The position numbers and the translations under genes are program-made. Under the pieces are notes generated by a model. That model had not been told where the DNA came from and did no database searches. It saw nothing but the letters and a program-made list of their open reading frames with translations. A stretch of DNA of 18,838 bases from Verrucomicrobiota bacterium (GTDB lineage Bacteria > Verrucomicrobiota > Verrucomicrobiae > Chthoniobacterales > UBA10450): the NCBI GenBank assembly GCA_005887855.1, contig VBQB01000034.1:1-18838 (forward strand), in the 5' to 3' direction. Below, one piece after another: positions 1 to 8,278 of this stretch. Within the stretch, counting starts at the first letter, position 1. The number at the start of each line of letters is the position of its first letter.

Positions 1-1
1 A

Positions 2-148
2 TTCTCTGATACTGCGGTTGAGGGTGCAGCACCACGTTACATTGAAAACGCATGGTTTCCGGTTTCAGTCATCGTGCTATCGCGGTGCTTGGACGAATTG
101 CCATCTCGCGTGTGTTACGCGGGCAGAGGAGGTCGGACGTTCGAGTAA
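2..148 (+). CDS. possible 3' end of an upstream gene (partial)
   Basis: An open frame runs in from the left edge and stops at a TAA at 146-148, giving about 48 residues that include PRYIENAWFPVSVIVLSR. It ends 80 bases before the transketolase start, so it could be the tail of a preceding gene of the sugar cluster. I recognise no family, and so short a frame could be open by chance. The rest of the gap up to position 228 shows no clear promoter; a GGGAG lies at 204-208. Confidence 0.25.
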   Translation, partial: FSDTAVEGAAPRYIENAWFPVSVIVLSRCLDELPSRVCYAGRGGRTFE

Positions 149-228
149 AAAGTTCGCAATTTTCGCATCTTGCCCGAAAGTTCTTGTCACTTGTCGACAC
201 CCCGGGAGAGATCAATCTTCACCATCTT

Positions 229-1056
229 ATGATTGTGACATCCGATTCAGATCGGAACAACCTGAAAAGGCTGGCGGAGGCGAGGCAACGCTGTGCGGCC
301 AAAATTCTTGAGCTGTACAAAATGGCTGGCGCAGGCCATATCGGTTCGTCGCTGAGTTGCCTTGAGATTTTGGTCGATCTTTGTTTTGGCCGAATGGAGA
401 AGGACGATGTCCTTGTGCTTTCCAAGGGTCATGCCGCGGCTGCACTCTACACGACGCTTTCATTATCGGACCGGTTGCCTGAAACTGAACTTTCTACTTT
501 CTACAAGGATGGCACCGTTCTGTCCGCCCACCCGCCGTGTTCAGGCGCGATTCGCGCCATCCCGTTCGGGACCGGCAGTCTCGGGCACGGTTTGGGTCTC
601 GCCTGCGGGATTGCGTTTTCGTGCCACTTTACTGGGAAATCATTCAAGGTTTTCGCGGTGTTGTCGGACGGCGATTGCAATGAAGGGTCCACTTGGGAGG
701 CGGCGTTGTTTGCCAGGCAGCAGAAGCTATCCGCTTTGACTGTTGTCGTTGACCTAAATGGTGTCCAGGGGATTGGGTATACAAAGAATATTCTTAACTT
801 GGAACCAATCGTCGATAAGTGGACCTCGTTCGGCTTCGCAGTTGCGGTCGCCGATGACGGTAACGATTTCGGCAGCCTTTCCCGCGCCCATGAGGCGGTA
901 AAGAACTCGGCGGAGCCTCGATGTATCATCGCTCGAACCGTCAAGGGGCACGGAATCTCGTATATGGAGAACCGTGTGGAATGGCATTATTTGCCGATGA
1001 AAGATGAGCAGTACGCGCAGGCGTTATCCGAACTTGCAGATGCTAGCCTACATTAA
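229..1056 (+). CDS. transketolase, N-terminal (ThDP/pyrophosphate-binding) subunit
   Basis: This is the N-terminal half of a split transketolase-family enzyme, which transfers two-carbon units using thiamine diphosphate. From the ATG at 229 it is 275 residues. Family marks are the MAGAGHIGSSLS segment (about 32-43), LSKGHAA (64-70), PFGTGSLGHGLGLACGIA (112-129) and the ThDP/Mg motif SDGDCNEGSTWEA (146-158) with VVVDLNGVQG (172-181). The frame is open upstream to 52, but that extension does not look like the family, so 229 is preferred. A TTG at 184 is another option. The C-terminal half follows 19 bases later, so the two should form one enzyme. Split transketolases of this type occur in surface-sugar clusters, where the substrate may be a nucleotide sugar or precursor rather than a pentose-pathway sugar; that role is inferred. 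The leader has no strong Shine-Dalgarno. Confidence 0.87.
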   Translation: MIVTSDSDRNNLKRLAEARQRCAAKILELYKMAGAGHIGSSLSCLEILVDLCFGRMEKDDVLVLSKGHAAAALYTTLSLSDRLPETELSTFYKDGTVLSAHPPCSGAIRAIPFGTGSLGHGLGLACGIAFSCHFTGKSFKVFAVLSDGDCNEGSTWEAALFARQQKLSALTVVVDLNGVQGIGYTKNILNLEPIVDKWTSFGFAVAVADDGNDFGSLSRAHEAVKNSAEPRCIIARTVKGHGISYMENRVEWHYLPMKDEQYAQALSELADASLH

Positions 1057-1075
1057 CCTTGCTCTAACACCTCCT

Positions 1076-1990
1076 ATGCGTAAAGAATTTTCAAGCTGGA
1101 TCGAGAACTTTGGCCGAAATGAGAGGCGGTTCATCTTCCTTACCGGCGATCTTGGTTTTGGGGCGCTCGAGAACGTGCAGGCAGCGCTACAGGAACGTTT
1201 CGTGAACATGGGCGTCTGCGAGCAGAACATGATATCGGTGGGGGCGGGACTTGCTCAGCAGGGGCTTATGCCCCTCTGCTATAGTATAGCACCCTTTGCG
1301 GTTTTCAGGCCCTATGAGCAGATCCGAGTGGATCTGGCCTTGCACCAAATGAACGTCAAGATTGTAGGCAACGGCGGCGGTTACGGCTATGGGATCATGG
1401 GAGCGACTCATCATGCTCTTGAGGACATCGCCGTCCTATCTGCCTTGCAGCACTTCGCTTGCTTCATCCCGCTGTGCAATTCGGATGTGGATGGCGCGTG
1501 CGCCGCGCTTTTCCGGTATATCGGGCCTTCCTACCTTAGGCTAGGTTTTGCCGTGTGGCCCGATGATGCCGGAGAGCTAGAGGGATTCAAGCCCATAAGG
1601 AAGCTGGCCGGCAGTCGCCTGGCGCGCCCGAAGGCGACGATCGTGGGCCTCGGGCCGGTTCTGCTGAATGTACTTCCCTGGATATTGGAAGGGGCTGAAA
1701 CCGATGTTTTCGCTGTTTCCCAAATGCCGCTGGTCGATCTTTCAGACGAATTGCTCGCGAGTCTCCGAGCCTCTGGCTTGCTATGGGTGATAGAGGAGCA
1801 TAGAGCTCGAGGAGGCTTAGGGGAACACTTGGCTGCGCGCATGGCGCAACAGGGAGTTCCATTCCGCCTCCATCACACATACGCGGTTGGCTATCCCGAT
1901 GGTCTGTATGGCAGCCAATCATATCACCAAACTCGCTCGGGTCTCGATCCCGTTTCATTGCAGCAAACGTTCCAGCAGTTGTCCTCTTAG
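1076..1990 (+). CDS. transketolase, C-terminal (pyrimidine-binding) subunit
   Basis: This is the partner of the preceding gene, 304 residues from the ATG at 1076. It carries the pyrimidine-binding domain with FLTGDLGFG (21-29) and NMGVCEQNMISVGAGLA (44-60). Glu49 in that segment is the expected residue that activates the ThDP aminopyrimidine ring. The C-terminal transketolase domain includes RPKATIVGLGPVL and the VGYPDGLYGSQSYHQ segment. The frame extends upstream to 1004, inside the previous gene, but those residues are unlike the family and are rejected. The epimerase starts 9 bases after the stop, so the three genes probably share one transcript. Its use within a sugar cluster, rather than in central metabolism, is inferred from the neighbours. 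Confidence 0.87.
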   Translation: MRKEFSSWIENFGRNERRFIFLTGDLGFGALENVQAALQERFVNMGVCEQNMISVGAGLAQQGLMPLCYSIAPFAVFRPYEQIRVDLALHQMNVKIVGNGGGYGYGIMGATHHALEDIAVLSALQHFACFIPLCNSDVDGACAALFRYIGPSYLRLGFAVWPDDAGELEGFKPIRKLAGSRLARPKATIVGLGPVLLNVLPWILEGAETDVFAVSQMPLVDLSDELLASLRASGLLWVIEEHRARGGLGEHLAARMAQQGVPFRLHHTYAVGYPDGLYGSQSYHQTRSGLDPVSLQQTFQQLSS

Positions 1991-1999
1991 ATAGCGCGA

Positions 2000-3055
2000 A
2001 TGTCTGCCAACATCACCCACCAAGACGGCGACCTTTGCTCGGACACGTGGACTGAAGCTGACCGCGAGGAAGTTCAAAAGCTTCCCGGTCCGATATGGGT
2101 CGTAGGCGCTTCAGGTTTTATCGGGGCTAAGCTTTTCTTCTCGATCGCTCGAACCCGCTGTGACGTTTTCGCGGTCTCAGATCTCGTTGAGAGCAGTTGG
2201 CGCTTGCTGCACTCCCCTTATGACAACCGGATAGCTTGTGACATTACTCGAATGCAGGATGTAAATGCTGCCGTTCGAAAAAACCGGCCTCGGACTGTCT
2301 TCAATCTCGCCGCCTACGGTAGTTACGAGCGGCAGAATGCGGCGGCTCAAATTCATACGGTTAATTACCTGGGCACGCTCAATCTGGTGACGGCGCTGCG
2401 CGATGCTGGATGTGATGCGTTCGTTCAGGCAGGAACATCTTCGGAATATGGCCTGAACTGCGCTGGCCCGGATGAATCGGCATCGTTAGAGCCTAACAGC
2501 GATTACGCTGTCTCGAAGGTGGCGACAAGTTATCTCATGAACTATTACGGTCGATTGGAGAACTTTCCTTGCACGCACCTGCGGGTTTATTCAGTCTATG
2601 GGCCTTGGGAGGAACGTGATCGTCTCGTGCCGCGCCTGATCAGCCTGGGACTGCAAGGGCGCTACCCACCACTAGTCGATCCTCGTATCTCTCGCGATTT
2701 TATTTACGTTGATGATTGCACGAGGGCTTTTGTGCGCGCCGCGCTCACCACTTGCCGCTCGGCGCCCGGACAAATATTTAATATCGCCACAGGTAGCAAG
2801 ACATCGCTTGGCGAAATCGCGCTGCTGGTACGTGCCCTCTTCAGTATACCGGAAGAGCCAGAGTTCGGGTCGATGCCGAATCGCCGGTGGGATCTCTCGA
2901 ATTGGTTTGGCGATCCTCGGCTGGCTCATGAAAAGCTGGGCTGGACCCACAGGCACAGCCTCGAAGACGGGCTTCGGCTCACCGCAGAATGGGAGCGTCT
3001 TGCAGACTCGCAAATCCGTTTCGGTATCTTGCCACGGAAACCGGAACGACTCTAG
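2000..3055 (+). CDS. NAD-dependent epimerase/dehydratase (extended SDR, nucleotide-sugar)
   Basis: An extended short-chain dehydrogenase of the nucleotide-sugar epimerase/dehydratase class, 351 residues. The Rossmann motif GASGFIG is at 36-42 after an unusual charged lead of about 30 residues. The active site shows TSSEYG (146-151) and the catalytic pair Tyr169/Lys173 in YAVSK. RVYSVYGPWE, SRDFIYVDDC and FNIATGSKTSLGE are the usual later blocks. The substrate cannot be read from sequence; an NDP-hexose is likely given the flanking transketolase and glycosyltransferase. It starts 9 bases after the preceding stop with no clear Shine-Dalgarno. The stop is a TAG at 3053-3055, and the same frame continues directly into the missing start of the next glycosyltransferase, so the two may once have been a single fused protein. 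Confidence 0.85.
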   Translation: MSANITHQDGDLCSDTWTEADREEVQKLPGPIWVVGASGFIGAKLFFSIARTRCDVFAVSDLVESSWRLLHSPYDNRIACDITRMQDVNAAVRKNRPRTVFNLAAYGSYERQNAAAQIHTVNYLGTLNLVTALRDAGCDAFVQAGTSSEYGLNCAGPDESASLEPNSDYAVSKVATSYLMNYYGRLENFPCTHLRVYSVYGPWEERDRLVPRLISLGLQGRYPPLVDPRISRDFIYVDDCTRAFVRAALTTCRSAPGQIFNIATGSKTSLGEIALLVRALFSIPEEPEFGSMPNRRWDLSNWFGDPRLAHEKLGWTHRHSLEDGLRLTAEWERLADSQIRFGILPRKPERL

Positions 3056-3097
3056 GCTATCATCGCATGTTATGGGGACGAGCAGGCGATACCCATC

Positions 3098-3949
3098 ATG
3101 TACGAGCGCCTGACGCAAATCTTCGCACAACTAGGCGTAGATTATGAGATTATTTTCGTTAACGATTGCAGTCCCGCAAATGATGAAGCGATGATTCGCC
3201 AACTGTGTGACCAGGATTCCCATGTCATTGGCATTTCCCACTCGCGGAATTTTGGCTCACAAAGTGCCTTTCTGAGCGGGATGGAGATCGCGACCGGTGA
3301 CGCAGTTATTCTTCTGGATGGCGACCTTCAGGATCCGCCAGCGGTAATTGAAGCGTTCTATCGCCAGTGGAAACAGGGGTATGAAGTGGTCTACGGGATA
3401 CGTATCAAGCGCCAAGCTTCGTGGTATATGCAGATGCTTTACAAGGCGTTTTACCGCGTTTTTAAACATCTTTCGGAGGTCGAAATTCCACTTGATGCCG
3501 GCGACTTTTCACTGATCGACCGGAAGGCGGTCGAACATTTGCTCCGTTTTCGCGAGCGCGATCTGTTTGTCCGCGGCTTGCGGGCGTGGATCGGTTTCAA
3601 ACAGGCGGGGGTGCCGTATATGCGGCCGGAGCGCATCATTTTTGCCGTCAGCATCGCCCTGGCGCTATTTTATTTGTTTTACTACCTCTTGCACCCATCG
3701 GCGCGAGTGCCAGGCATCACAACAATCATATTACTCATACTGGGCTTGAGCGGTATTCAGCTTCTCTCGCTCAGCATTCTAGGCGACTACCTTGGCAAAG
3801 TGCTTGAGGAGGCCAAGGCCCGTCCTCGATTCATCCGTTCGAAAATAATCAGGGGCGCCGACACAATCAGCTCTGAGACGGAAATCGAGTTACTGATCAA
3901 GGACTGCAGAGAAACCGCCACGGCACGGAGCAATGTCAAGTCTAGTTGA
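3098..3949 (+). CDS. family 2 glycosyltransferase (DPM1/ArnC-like), 5' end irregular and internally shortened
   Basis: A membrane-anchored GT-A glycosyltransferase of the polyprenyl-phosphate sugar transferase type, which would move a sugar onto a lipid carrier at the inner face of the membrane. From the ATG at 3098 it has 283 residues, with VDYEIIFVNDCSP (14-26), HSRNFGSQSAFLSGME (48-63), the metal-binding LLDGDLQDPP (72-81) and RERDLFVRGLRAWIGFKQ (152-169). Two membrane spans follow (about 181-198 and 207-229). Codons 3056-3097 encode AIIACYGDEQAIPI, the normal first strand of the fold, yet hold no usual start codon and begin right after the epimerase TAG. After MRPER (175-179) the sequence jumps straight to the first span, so the amphipathic stretch of about 30-40 residues expected there is missing. 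Activity is doubtful. The next gene overlaps its end by 17 bases. Confidence 0.8.
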   Translation: MYERLTQIFAQLGVDYEIIFVNDCSPANDEAMIRQLCDQDSHVIGISHSRNFGSQSAFLSGMEIATGDAVILLDGDLQDPPAVIEAFYRQWKQGYEVVYGIRIKRQASWYMQMLYKAFYRVFKHLSEVEIPLDAGDFSLIDRKAVEHLLRFRERDLFVRGLRAWIGFKQAGVPYMRPERIIFAVSIALALFYLFYYLLHPSARVPGITTIILLILGLSGIQLLSLSILGDYLGKVLEEAKARPRFIRSKIIRGADTISSETEIELLIKDCRETATARSNVKSS

Positions 3950-4667
3950 CGAACGCGGGTTTAATCAGGGTTATCAATTAAGCATTGCGCAAAAAACCCG
4001 ACTGCAGCGGCGAGCGAGAGCAATAGTGTCCGAAATGCGCCTGCCCGTGCGGGAGCGTGGCCGCAAGCTCGACGTGCATATCCTTGAACTGGGCTGCGGA
4101 ACGGGTGAGCTCGCTTTTGAACTCGCAAAGATCGCCGGTGCGCATGTAACGGGAGTTGATCGTTCCCAAAAGTTTATCGACTACGCGAGTGCCAACTATC
4201 GTCACCCCAATCTTCGCTTCTTCGTCGCAAATTTCAGCGACTCCTTGCCCGGAGCTGCTCAGGAAAAATATGACTATATCGTTGGCAATGGAATCCTACA
4301 TCATCTTTACCACCGACTGGACAATTTTCTGCCAACATTAGCGCGTTGGCTGGTCCCAGGCGGCCGACTGATCTTTTGGGAGCCTAACTTAAAAAACCCC
4401 TACATCCTTCTAATTTTTAAGGTAGCTGCATTACGGCGTATGGCGCGACTTGAGCCGGAAGAAATGGCATTCACGCCAAGATTTATTCAACGGAAACTCA
4501 CCACCGCGGGTTTTTGTCAGGTACGCGCTATCACGCGCGACTTCCTTTTGCCCAACACGCCGGCGAGCTTGATTTCATCCGTAGTCAAAATCGGCGATTT
4601 TCTGGAGAAGGTGCCGGTTGTAAGGGGGTGCGCACAATCTATATTTCTGACTGCGACTGCGAGCTAA
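3933..4667 (+). CDS. class I SAM-dependent methyltransferase
   Basis: A 244-residue Rossmann-fold methyltransferase. Motif I is LELGCGTGELA (51-61), followed by the acidic post-I segment VTGVDRSQKFIDYA, and motif II-like DYIVGNGILHHL. GGRLIFWEPN closes the core, and a C-terminal tail of about 90 residues carries FTPRFIQRKLTTAGF, as in small-molecule methyltransferases. The start overlaps the glycosyltransferase by 17 bases, so the two are co-transcribed and probably translationally linked. A sugar or lipid-linked glycan is the likely acceptor, judged only from context. The gap between its stop and the convergent gene at 4758 is 90 bases, with no clear terminator hairpin. Confidence 0.82.
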   Translation: MSSLVDERGFNQGYQLSIAQKTRLQRRARAIVSEMRLPVRERGRKLDVHILELGCGTGELAFELAKIAGAHVTGVDRSQKFIDYASANYRHPNLRFFVANFSDSLPGAAQEKYDYIVGNGILHHLYHRLDNFLPTLARWLVPGGRLIFWEPNLKNPYILLIFKVAALRRMARLEPEEMAFTPRFIQRKLTTAGFCQVRAITRDFLLPNTPASLISSVVKIGDFLEKVPVVRGCAQSIFLTATAS

Positions 4668-4757
4668 CCGAGGATAGCTCTGCAGGCGAATTTAGTCGAG
4701 GACCAACCGTTGCAATCGCTGGAGGTGAAGAAAGAGCTTGGTCACCAAACATCAGCC

Positions 4758-5615
4758 TCACGTCCCACGCCGTGCGACGATAACTGTCACAGCGCATCCG
4801 AGCCTGTTCACAAAGGGGAGAGCTTCAACGACCGGCTCCAGCGCCTTCATAGTTCGTGCGATCACAGAAGGACAAAACATCGGCACAAATCCAGCGAACC
4901 GTTGGTAAGCGATCACGCCGCCGCTCTCTTCGATCCAGCGTCTCATCTGGCTGGAAGTATAGGATTTTTCATTGTGCTCTCGATGGTAGCGGGAAAGCTT
5001 TTCAATGACCTTGAGACCCAAATTATTTCCGTTTGGCTCGTGGATGACAATCTCGGTTGCAACACGAAATGCTTCGCGGATGACATCCTTCGGGTTGTCG
5101 TCGTGGTGCAAAATGCTTTGGACAAGTGCAACGTCGAAGCTGCTGTCCGGGAACGGCAGTTGGTGGGCATCGCCGACAAGAAATTGCACTGGTCGATTTT
5201 CCTTATTTGTATTCGCGACCGCGATGGCGTGACCCGCAGGGTCAAGGCCGACCATTGATTTTGGTTGGGCTCTATCCCAAAACCGAATTGTGTAGAAGCC
5301 ATCGCCGCAACCGACATCCACAACCGAACGATTGAATAGACGCTCTGTAGCGAGAATCGCGTCCGTCGAACGTTGCGTGGCGAGTCGACAACTTAGTCGA
5401 ACATTCTTAGTGTAATAGTAACCTTTATTGGTCTCTGCATCACGATCGAACACATCCACGTTTTTCCTTTGGACGCCAGTCGAGAGTGATTGCTCAGGCA
5501 GGCTCATTCGTTGTGAGAACTGTGTATGAAATAGTGAAGGATTGTCTATGCCGAACTGTAAAGCCTTTGCTTTCGGAGGAGAATCGAGGAGCAGCTGCGG
5601 AGTGGCCACTTCCAT
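4758..5615 (-). CDS. class I SAM-dependent methyltransferase (minus strand)
   Basis: A second Rossmann-fold methyltransferase, facing the rest of the cluster. From the ATG at 5615 it is 285 residues with a lead of about 97 residues, then motif I VVDVGCGDGFYTI (98-110), MVGLDPAGHAIAVA, VGDAHQLPFPDSSFDVALVQ and SILHHDDNPKDVIREA. The C-terminal part includes VIHEPNGNN. The frame is open upstream to 5681, but the ATG at 5615 has a GGAG (complement of 5621-5624) five bases ahead of it, the clearest ribosome site seen on either strand here. A later ATG at 5507 is also possible. It shares a divergent upstream region of about 100 bases with the glycosyltransferase remnant at 5723. Substrate unknown; glycan or lipid modification is inferred from neighbours. 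Confidence 0.8.
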   Translation of the reverse strand: MEVATPQLLLDSPPKAKALQFGIDNPSLFHTQFSQRMSLPEQSLSTGVQRKNVDVFDRDAETNKGYYYTKNVRLSCRLATQRSTDAILATERLFNRSVVDVGCGDGFYTIRFWDRAQPKSMVGLDPAGHAIAVANTNKENRPVQFLVGDAHQLPFPDSSFDVALVQSILHHDDNPKDVIREAFRVATEIVIHEPNGNNLGLKVIEKLSRYHREHNEKSYTSSQMRRWIEESGGVIAYQRFAGFVPMFCPSVIARTMKALEPVVEALPFVNRLGCAVTVIVARRGT

Positions 5616-5722
5616 AATGTCTCCAACTACAGGCTGAGATTGTCTGATGCAAAGTCTAAGCGTGGGGCCAAACAACGGCAAATCTTGAAAGGGGACGGGA
5701 TCCTTGCGCTAAAACGGATGAT

Positions 5723-5887
5723 ATGACAAAATCAGGCTCGATTGTGCAACGCTCGCTCACCGTCCACGTCTATGCAACCTGCTGGAATGAGGAAAAAATG
5801 TTGCCTTATTTCTTCCGTCACTACGACACCTTGGTTTCCCGATATTTCGTTTTCAATGACGGATCTACCGATCATTCCGCGAACTAG
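5723..5887 (+). pseudogene. glycosyltransferase remnant, N-terminal ~52 residues only
   Basis: This 54-codon frame begins MTKSGSIVQRSLTVHVYATC and continues WNEEKMLPYFFRHYDTLVSR and YFVFNDGSTDHS. That is the first part of a GT2-like glycosyltransferase: the WNEE segment, and the nucleotide-binding DGSTDGS-type loop. The family normally continues for over 200 more residues. Here the similarity stops at about 5877, and the frame ends in TAG at 5885-5887. Within a few bases the sequence becomes recognisable aminotransferase in another frame, so this is the left side of a deletion scar. It is almost certainly non-functional. Confidence 0.72.
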
Positions 5888-6213
5888 CTTCCTGGGCCGA
5901 AACGAACGGAGCCCGGCTCCCGATCGTCCCACCCGAATGCGAACAGAGTTACCACATGTTTTATTTGATCATGCCCTCCCTTGAGAGCAGGCAGGCATTG
6001 ATCTCGCATCTCGCAGGATGTGGAATTCTCGCTGTTTTTCATTATCTGCCATTGCATCTGTCGCCAATGGGCCTGCGGTTTGGTGGACAACAGGGCGCTT
6101 GTCCCGTCACCGAAGATCTATCCGATCGGCTCTTGCGCCTTCCGTTTTTCACGGGAATGAGCAGTTCGGAGCAAAACCAGGTAATCGACGCTGTGCGGGC
6201 GTTTCGCTGTTAA
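5881..6213 (+). pseudogene. DegT/DnrJ/EryC1 (WecE/RffA-type) sugar aminotransferase remnant, C-terminal third
   Basis: From 5881 the frame reads ELASWAETNGARLPIVPPEC, then EQSYHMFYLIMPSLESR, ILAVFHYLPLHLSPMG, CPVTEDLSDRLLRLPFF and ends with TAA at 6211-6213. These blocks match the C-terminal part of the PLP-dependent dTDP-4-amino-4,6-dideoxygalactose transaminase family, which is normally about 370 residues. The PLP-lysine half is absent. An ATG at 5956 gives 85 residues, but nothing catalytic would remain. It abuts the glycosyltransferase remnant at about 5878-5881 with a change of frame, so one deletion probably removed the rest of both genes. Its presence shows that the locus once made a 4-amino-4,6-dideoxy sugar or similar. 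Confidence 0.75.
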
Positions 6214-6237
6214 ATAGTCGATGCTTGAGTGGGCCCG

Positions 6238-8239
6238 ATGAGTTATATCAAGGAGCTGGCGAAGACTGGCGAGCAAAAGCAGCATCCCGCACCCGGCTTC
6301 GACACCTACGGGTTACTGGCTTGCCTTCTTATATCCATCTTTTTCATCGGCTGGATAACAGTCGCAAATAAGAGCCTTAACTTTGGTTCCGTAGTTTTTC
6401 TCTTTGCGCTACCATGGGTTCTGCTTAGAGCCGGTGCAATTGTCACAGCCGCTCTGCGTTTTCCTTCTCGTGCCATTCTCACTCTGGGTTGCGCTGATTA
6501 TTCTTCTGATCGCGGTCGCGGGCATTCCGAAACTTGTCCCATATCATCAGCGTGACCCCCTTTCCGCCGTGGGATTGTTAAGCGTAATTGTAGGTCTTGC
6601 TGCAGCAACGGGTTGGTGTCAAGACCTCATTTTGCCAACGAGCTCGGTCGAGGGTGGTGTCGTGTTCAAACCATGGAAAGATTTTTTTTTCCACGCGACG
6701 ATCGTTGCACGCAGCTTGGGAAATCAAAGTTTGTATCAACTCGGCAACTATGAGTGGAAAGGCTTCCCCGCAATCATCTATCATTATGCGAGCTACTCCC
6801 TCGCCTCGTGTTTAGCTAAGGTGGGACACCTTCCGGCTTATGATTCGGTAGTAGGTTTCTGGTCACCATTTGGATCATTTCTTACCGCATTGGCCAGCTA
6901 TGCTCTCGGCCGGGTGATCTGGGGTCAAGGGGCGGGACTGGCGGCGCTCGTGGGTGTATTTCTAATACCGGACGGCGCTATGCTGAACGTCGGCCACCCT
7001 TATTACGGTTATTTCTGGCTCCAACACGTTGGTCCCGGAGGTCTCTATGGTGTTGCGATCGCCGGAATAGCGGTGATTCTTATCGCACAGGGGATGCGCG
7101 AAGGGCGGCGTGGCTGGATCATGTTCGGAGTGGTAGTGGGTGCCCTGGTGGGTCTTTTCAAGGTTCACGTCTTCGCGGCAGCATTTCCGCTACTTTTTTC
7201 TTTTGCTATTCTGGCCTGGCCTCCGCGCAAGCGCTTGCAATGGCTCGTTCTCGGCGTCTGTGTGGCGGCCGGGGTGGCCCTCCTAATGCTGGCGAACCAT
7301 TTCCACGTCGGGCCGGATGTCCACTTCGATTTCTCCGGTGCCGCTTGGTATTGGAAGATATTGGCAAAAAGGGCTAGCGGTACGGGCGTCGAGAGCTGGT
7401 ATCAGGTTTTTGGCACTAGTCATCCGTTTCCTTCTCACCTGGCGCAAGCGATCGGTTTACTCTTGCTTAGTGCTTTGGGGATTTTCGCAGTCGTCGCGCC
7501 ATTGGTTTGGCTTCTCGCGGCGTGGCGCAAAACGTGGCAGGCATCTGAGGGAATTTCGGTGGCCGCGGTGGCTATTCTGTCGCTGATGACTTTTGGTCTG
7601 AGTGGCAATGCGATGTTTGGCAATCCAGACGAATTGATACATCGGCCCTTCGTCTGGGCGTACTGGTTAGTGGGCTCGCTTACTGCGGGACGCCTTTTTT
7701 CGATGGCGGCAGGACGTCGTCTGCAGCTGTCCACTTGGGCCGTTACCGTTAGTATTTTTGCGTTGGTGTTAGTTCCAGCGCGGTATGGCTCCGGACTACA
7801 GCGCGGCAAATGGTCGGGCGCGGATACCCATTCGAGTTTACGCGTGGATCGTGGTCTGGTCGAGTGCGCCTACTACATCCGAAACCAGCCTCCTACCAAT
7901 GCTGTCGCGCAGGACTCGCGTTTGGATGAACTGCTCATCCTGGGAGGATTGGGTGAACGGCGCTCTTTCGCATCCAGGCCTAAATTGTGGATGAGAGTAA
8001 GTAAAGCGTTCCGAGAATCCCCTTATCAGGAGCAACTACGGAGATTGCAAAGCCTGCAGCAGGCGACAAGCGTTCCGGACTTGCAACGCGGTGTGCGCGA
8101 GACTGGCATTCGCTGGTACGTGGTTCATCCAGGCGATTCCTATGCCTGGCCAATCGAGTTTCGCGATCGCCCGCTATTCGAATCCAACGGCTACAAGGTT
8201 TATGACATGCAGCGTTGTTTCGATTTGCGGGGTTTATGA
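6238..8239 (+). CDS. large polytopic membrane protein (GT-C-like), one-base frameshift near 6460
   Basis: A long membrane protein read in two frames. The first part, from ATG 6238 (MSYIKELAKTGEQKQ), holds two probable spans (ACLLISIFFIGWITV; SVVFLFALPWVLLRAGAIV). It then continues sensibly only in another frame, whose open stretch (611 residues, TTG at 6404) has about ten more spans and a soluble C-terminal region of about 130 residues. If the TTTT at 6459-6462 were TTT, the text would read straight through as ALRFLLVPFSLW, so I treat 6238-8239 as a single gene. Topology and a tail containing RWYVVHPGDSYAWP resemble GT-C-type integral glycosyltransferases of surface-polysaccharide clusters; the exact activity is unknown. 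The break is either a real inactivating insertion or a homopolymer sequencing error. Confidence 0.7.
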
Positions 8240-8278
8240 GATGGGTTCCAGGCCCTTCGGGAGACGAAAAACTCCTCG

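Noticed and set aside
52..228. N-terminal extension of the transketolase N-half
   Set aside because: The 59 extra residues are unlike the family, and homology begins near the ATG at 229.
4710..5258. 182-residue open frame on the plus strand, antisense to the minus-strand methyltransferase
   Set aside because: The opposite strand has clear methyltransferase motifs; this frame has none.
6404..6454. TTG start giving the 611-residue membrane protein its own N-terminus
   Set aside because: The first 17 residues look out of frame, while the other frame upstream encodes proper membrane spans; a frameshift fits better.
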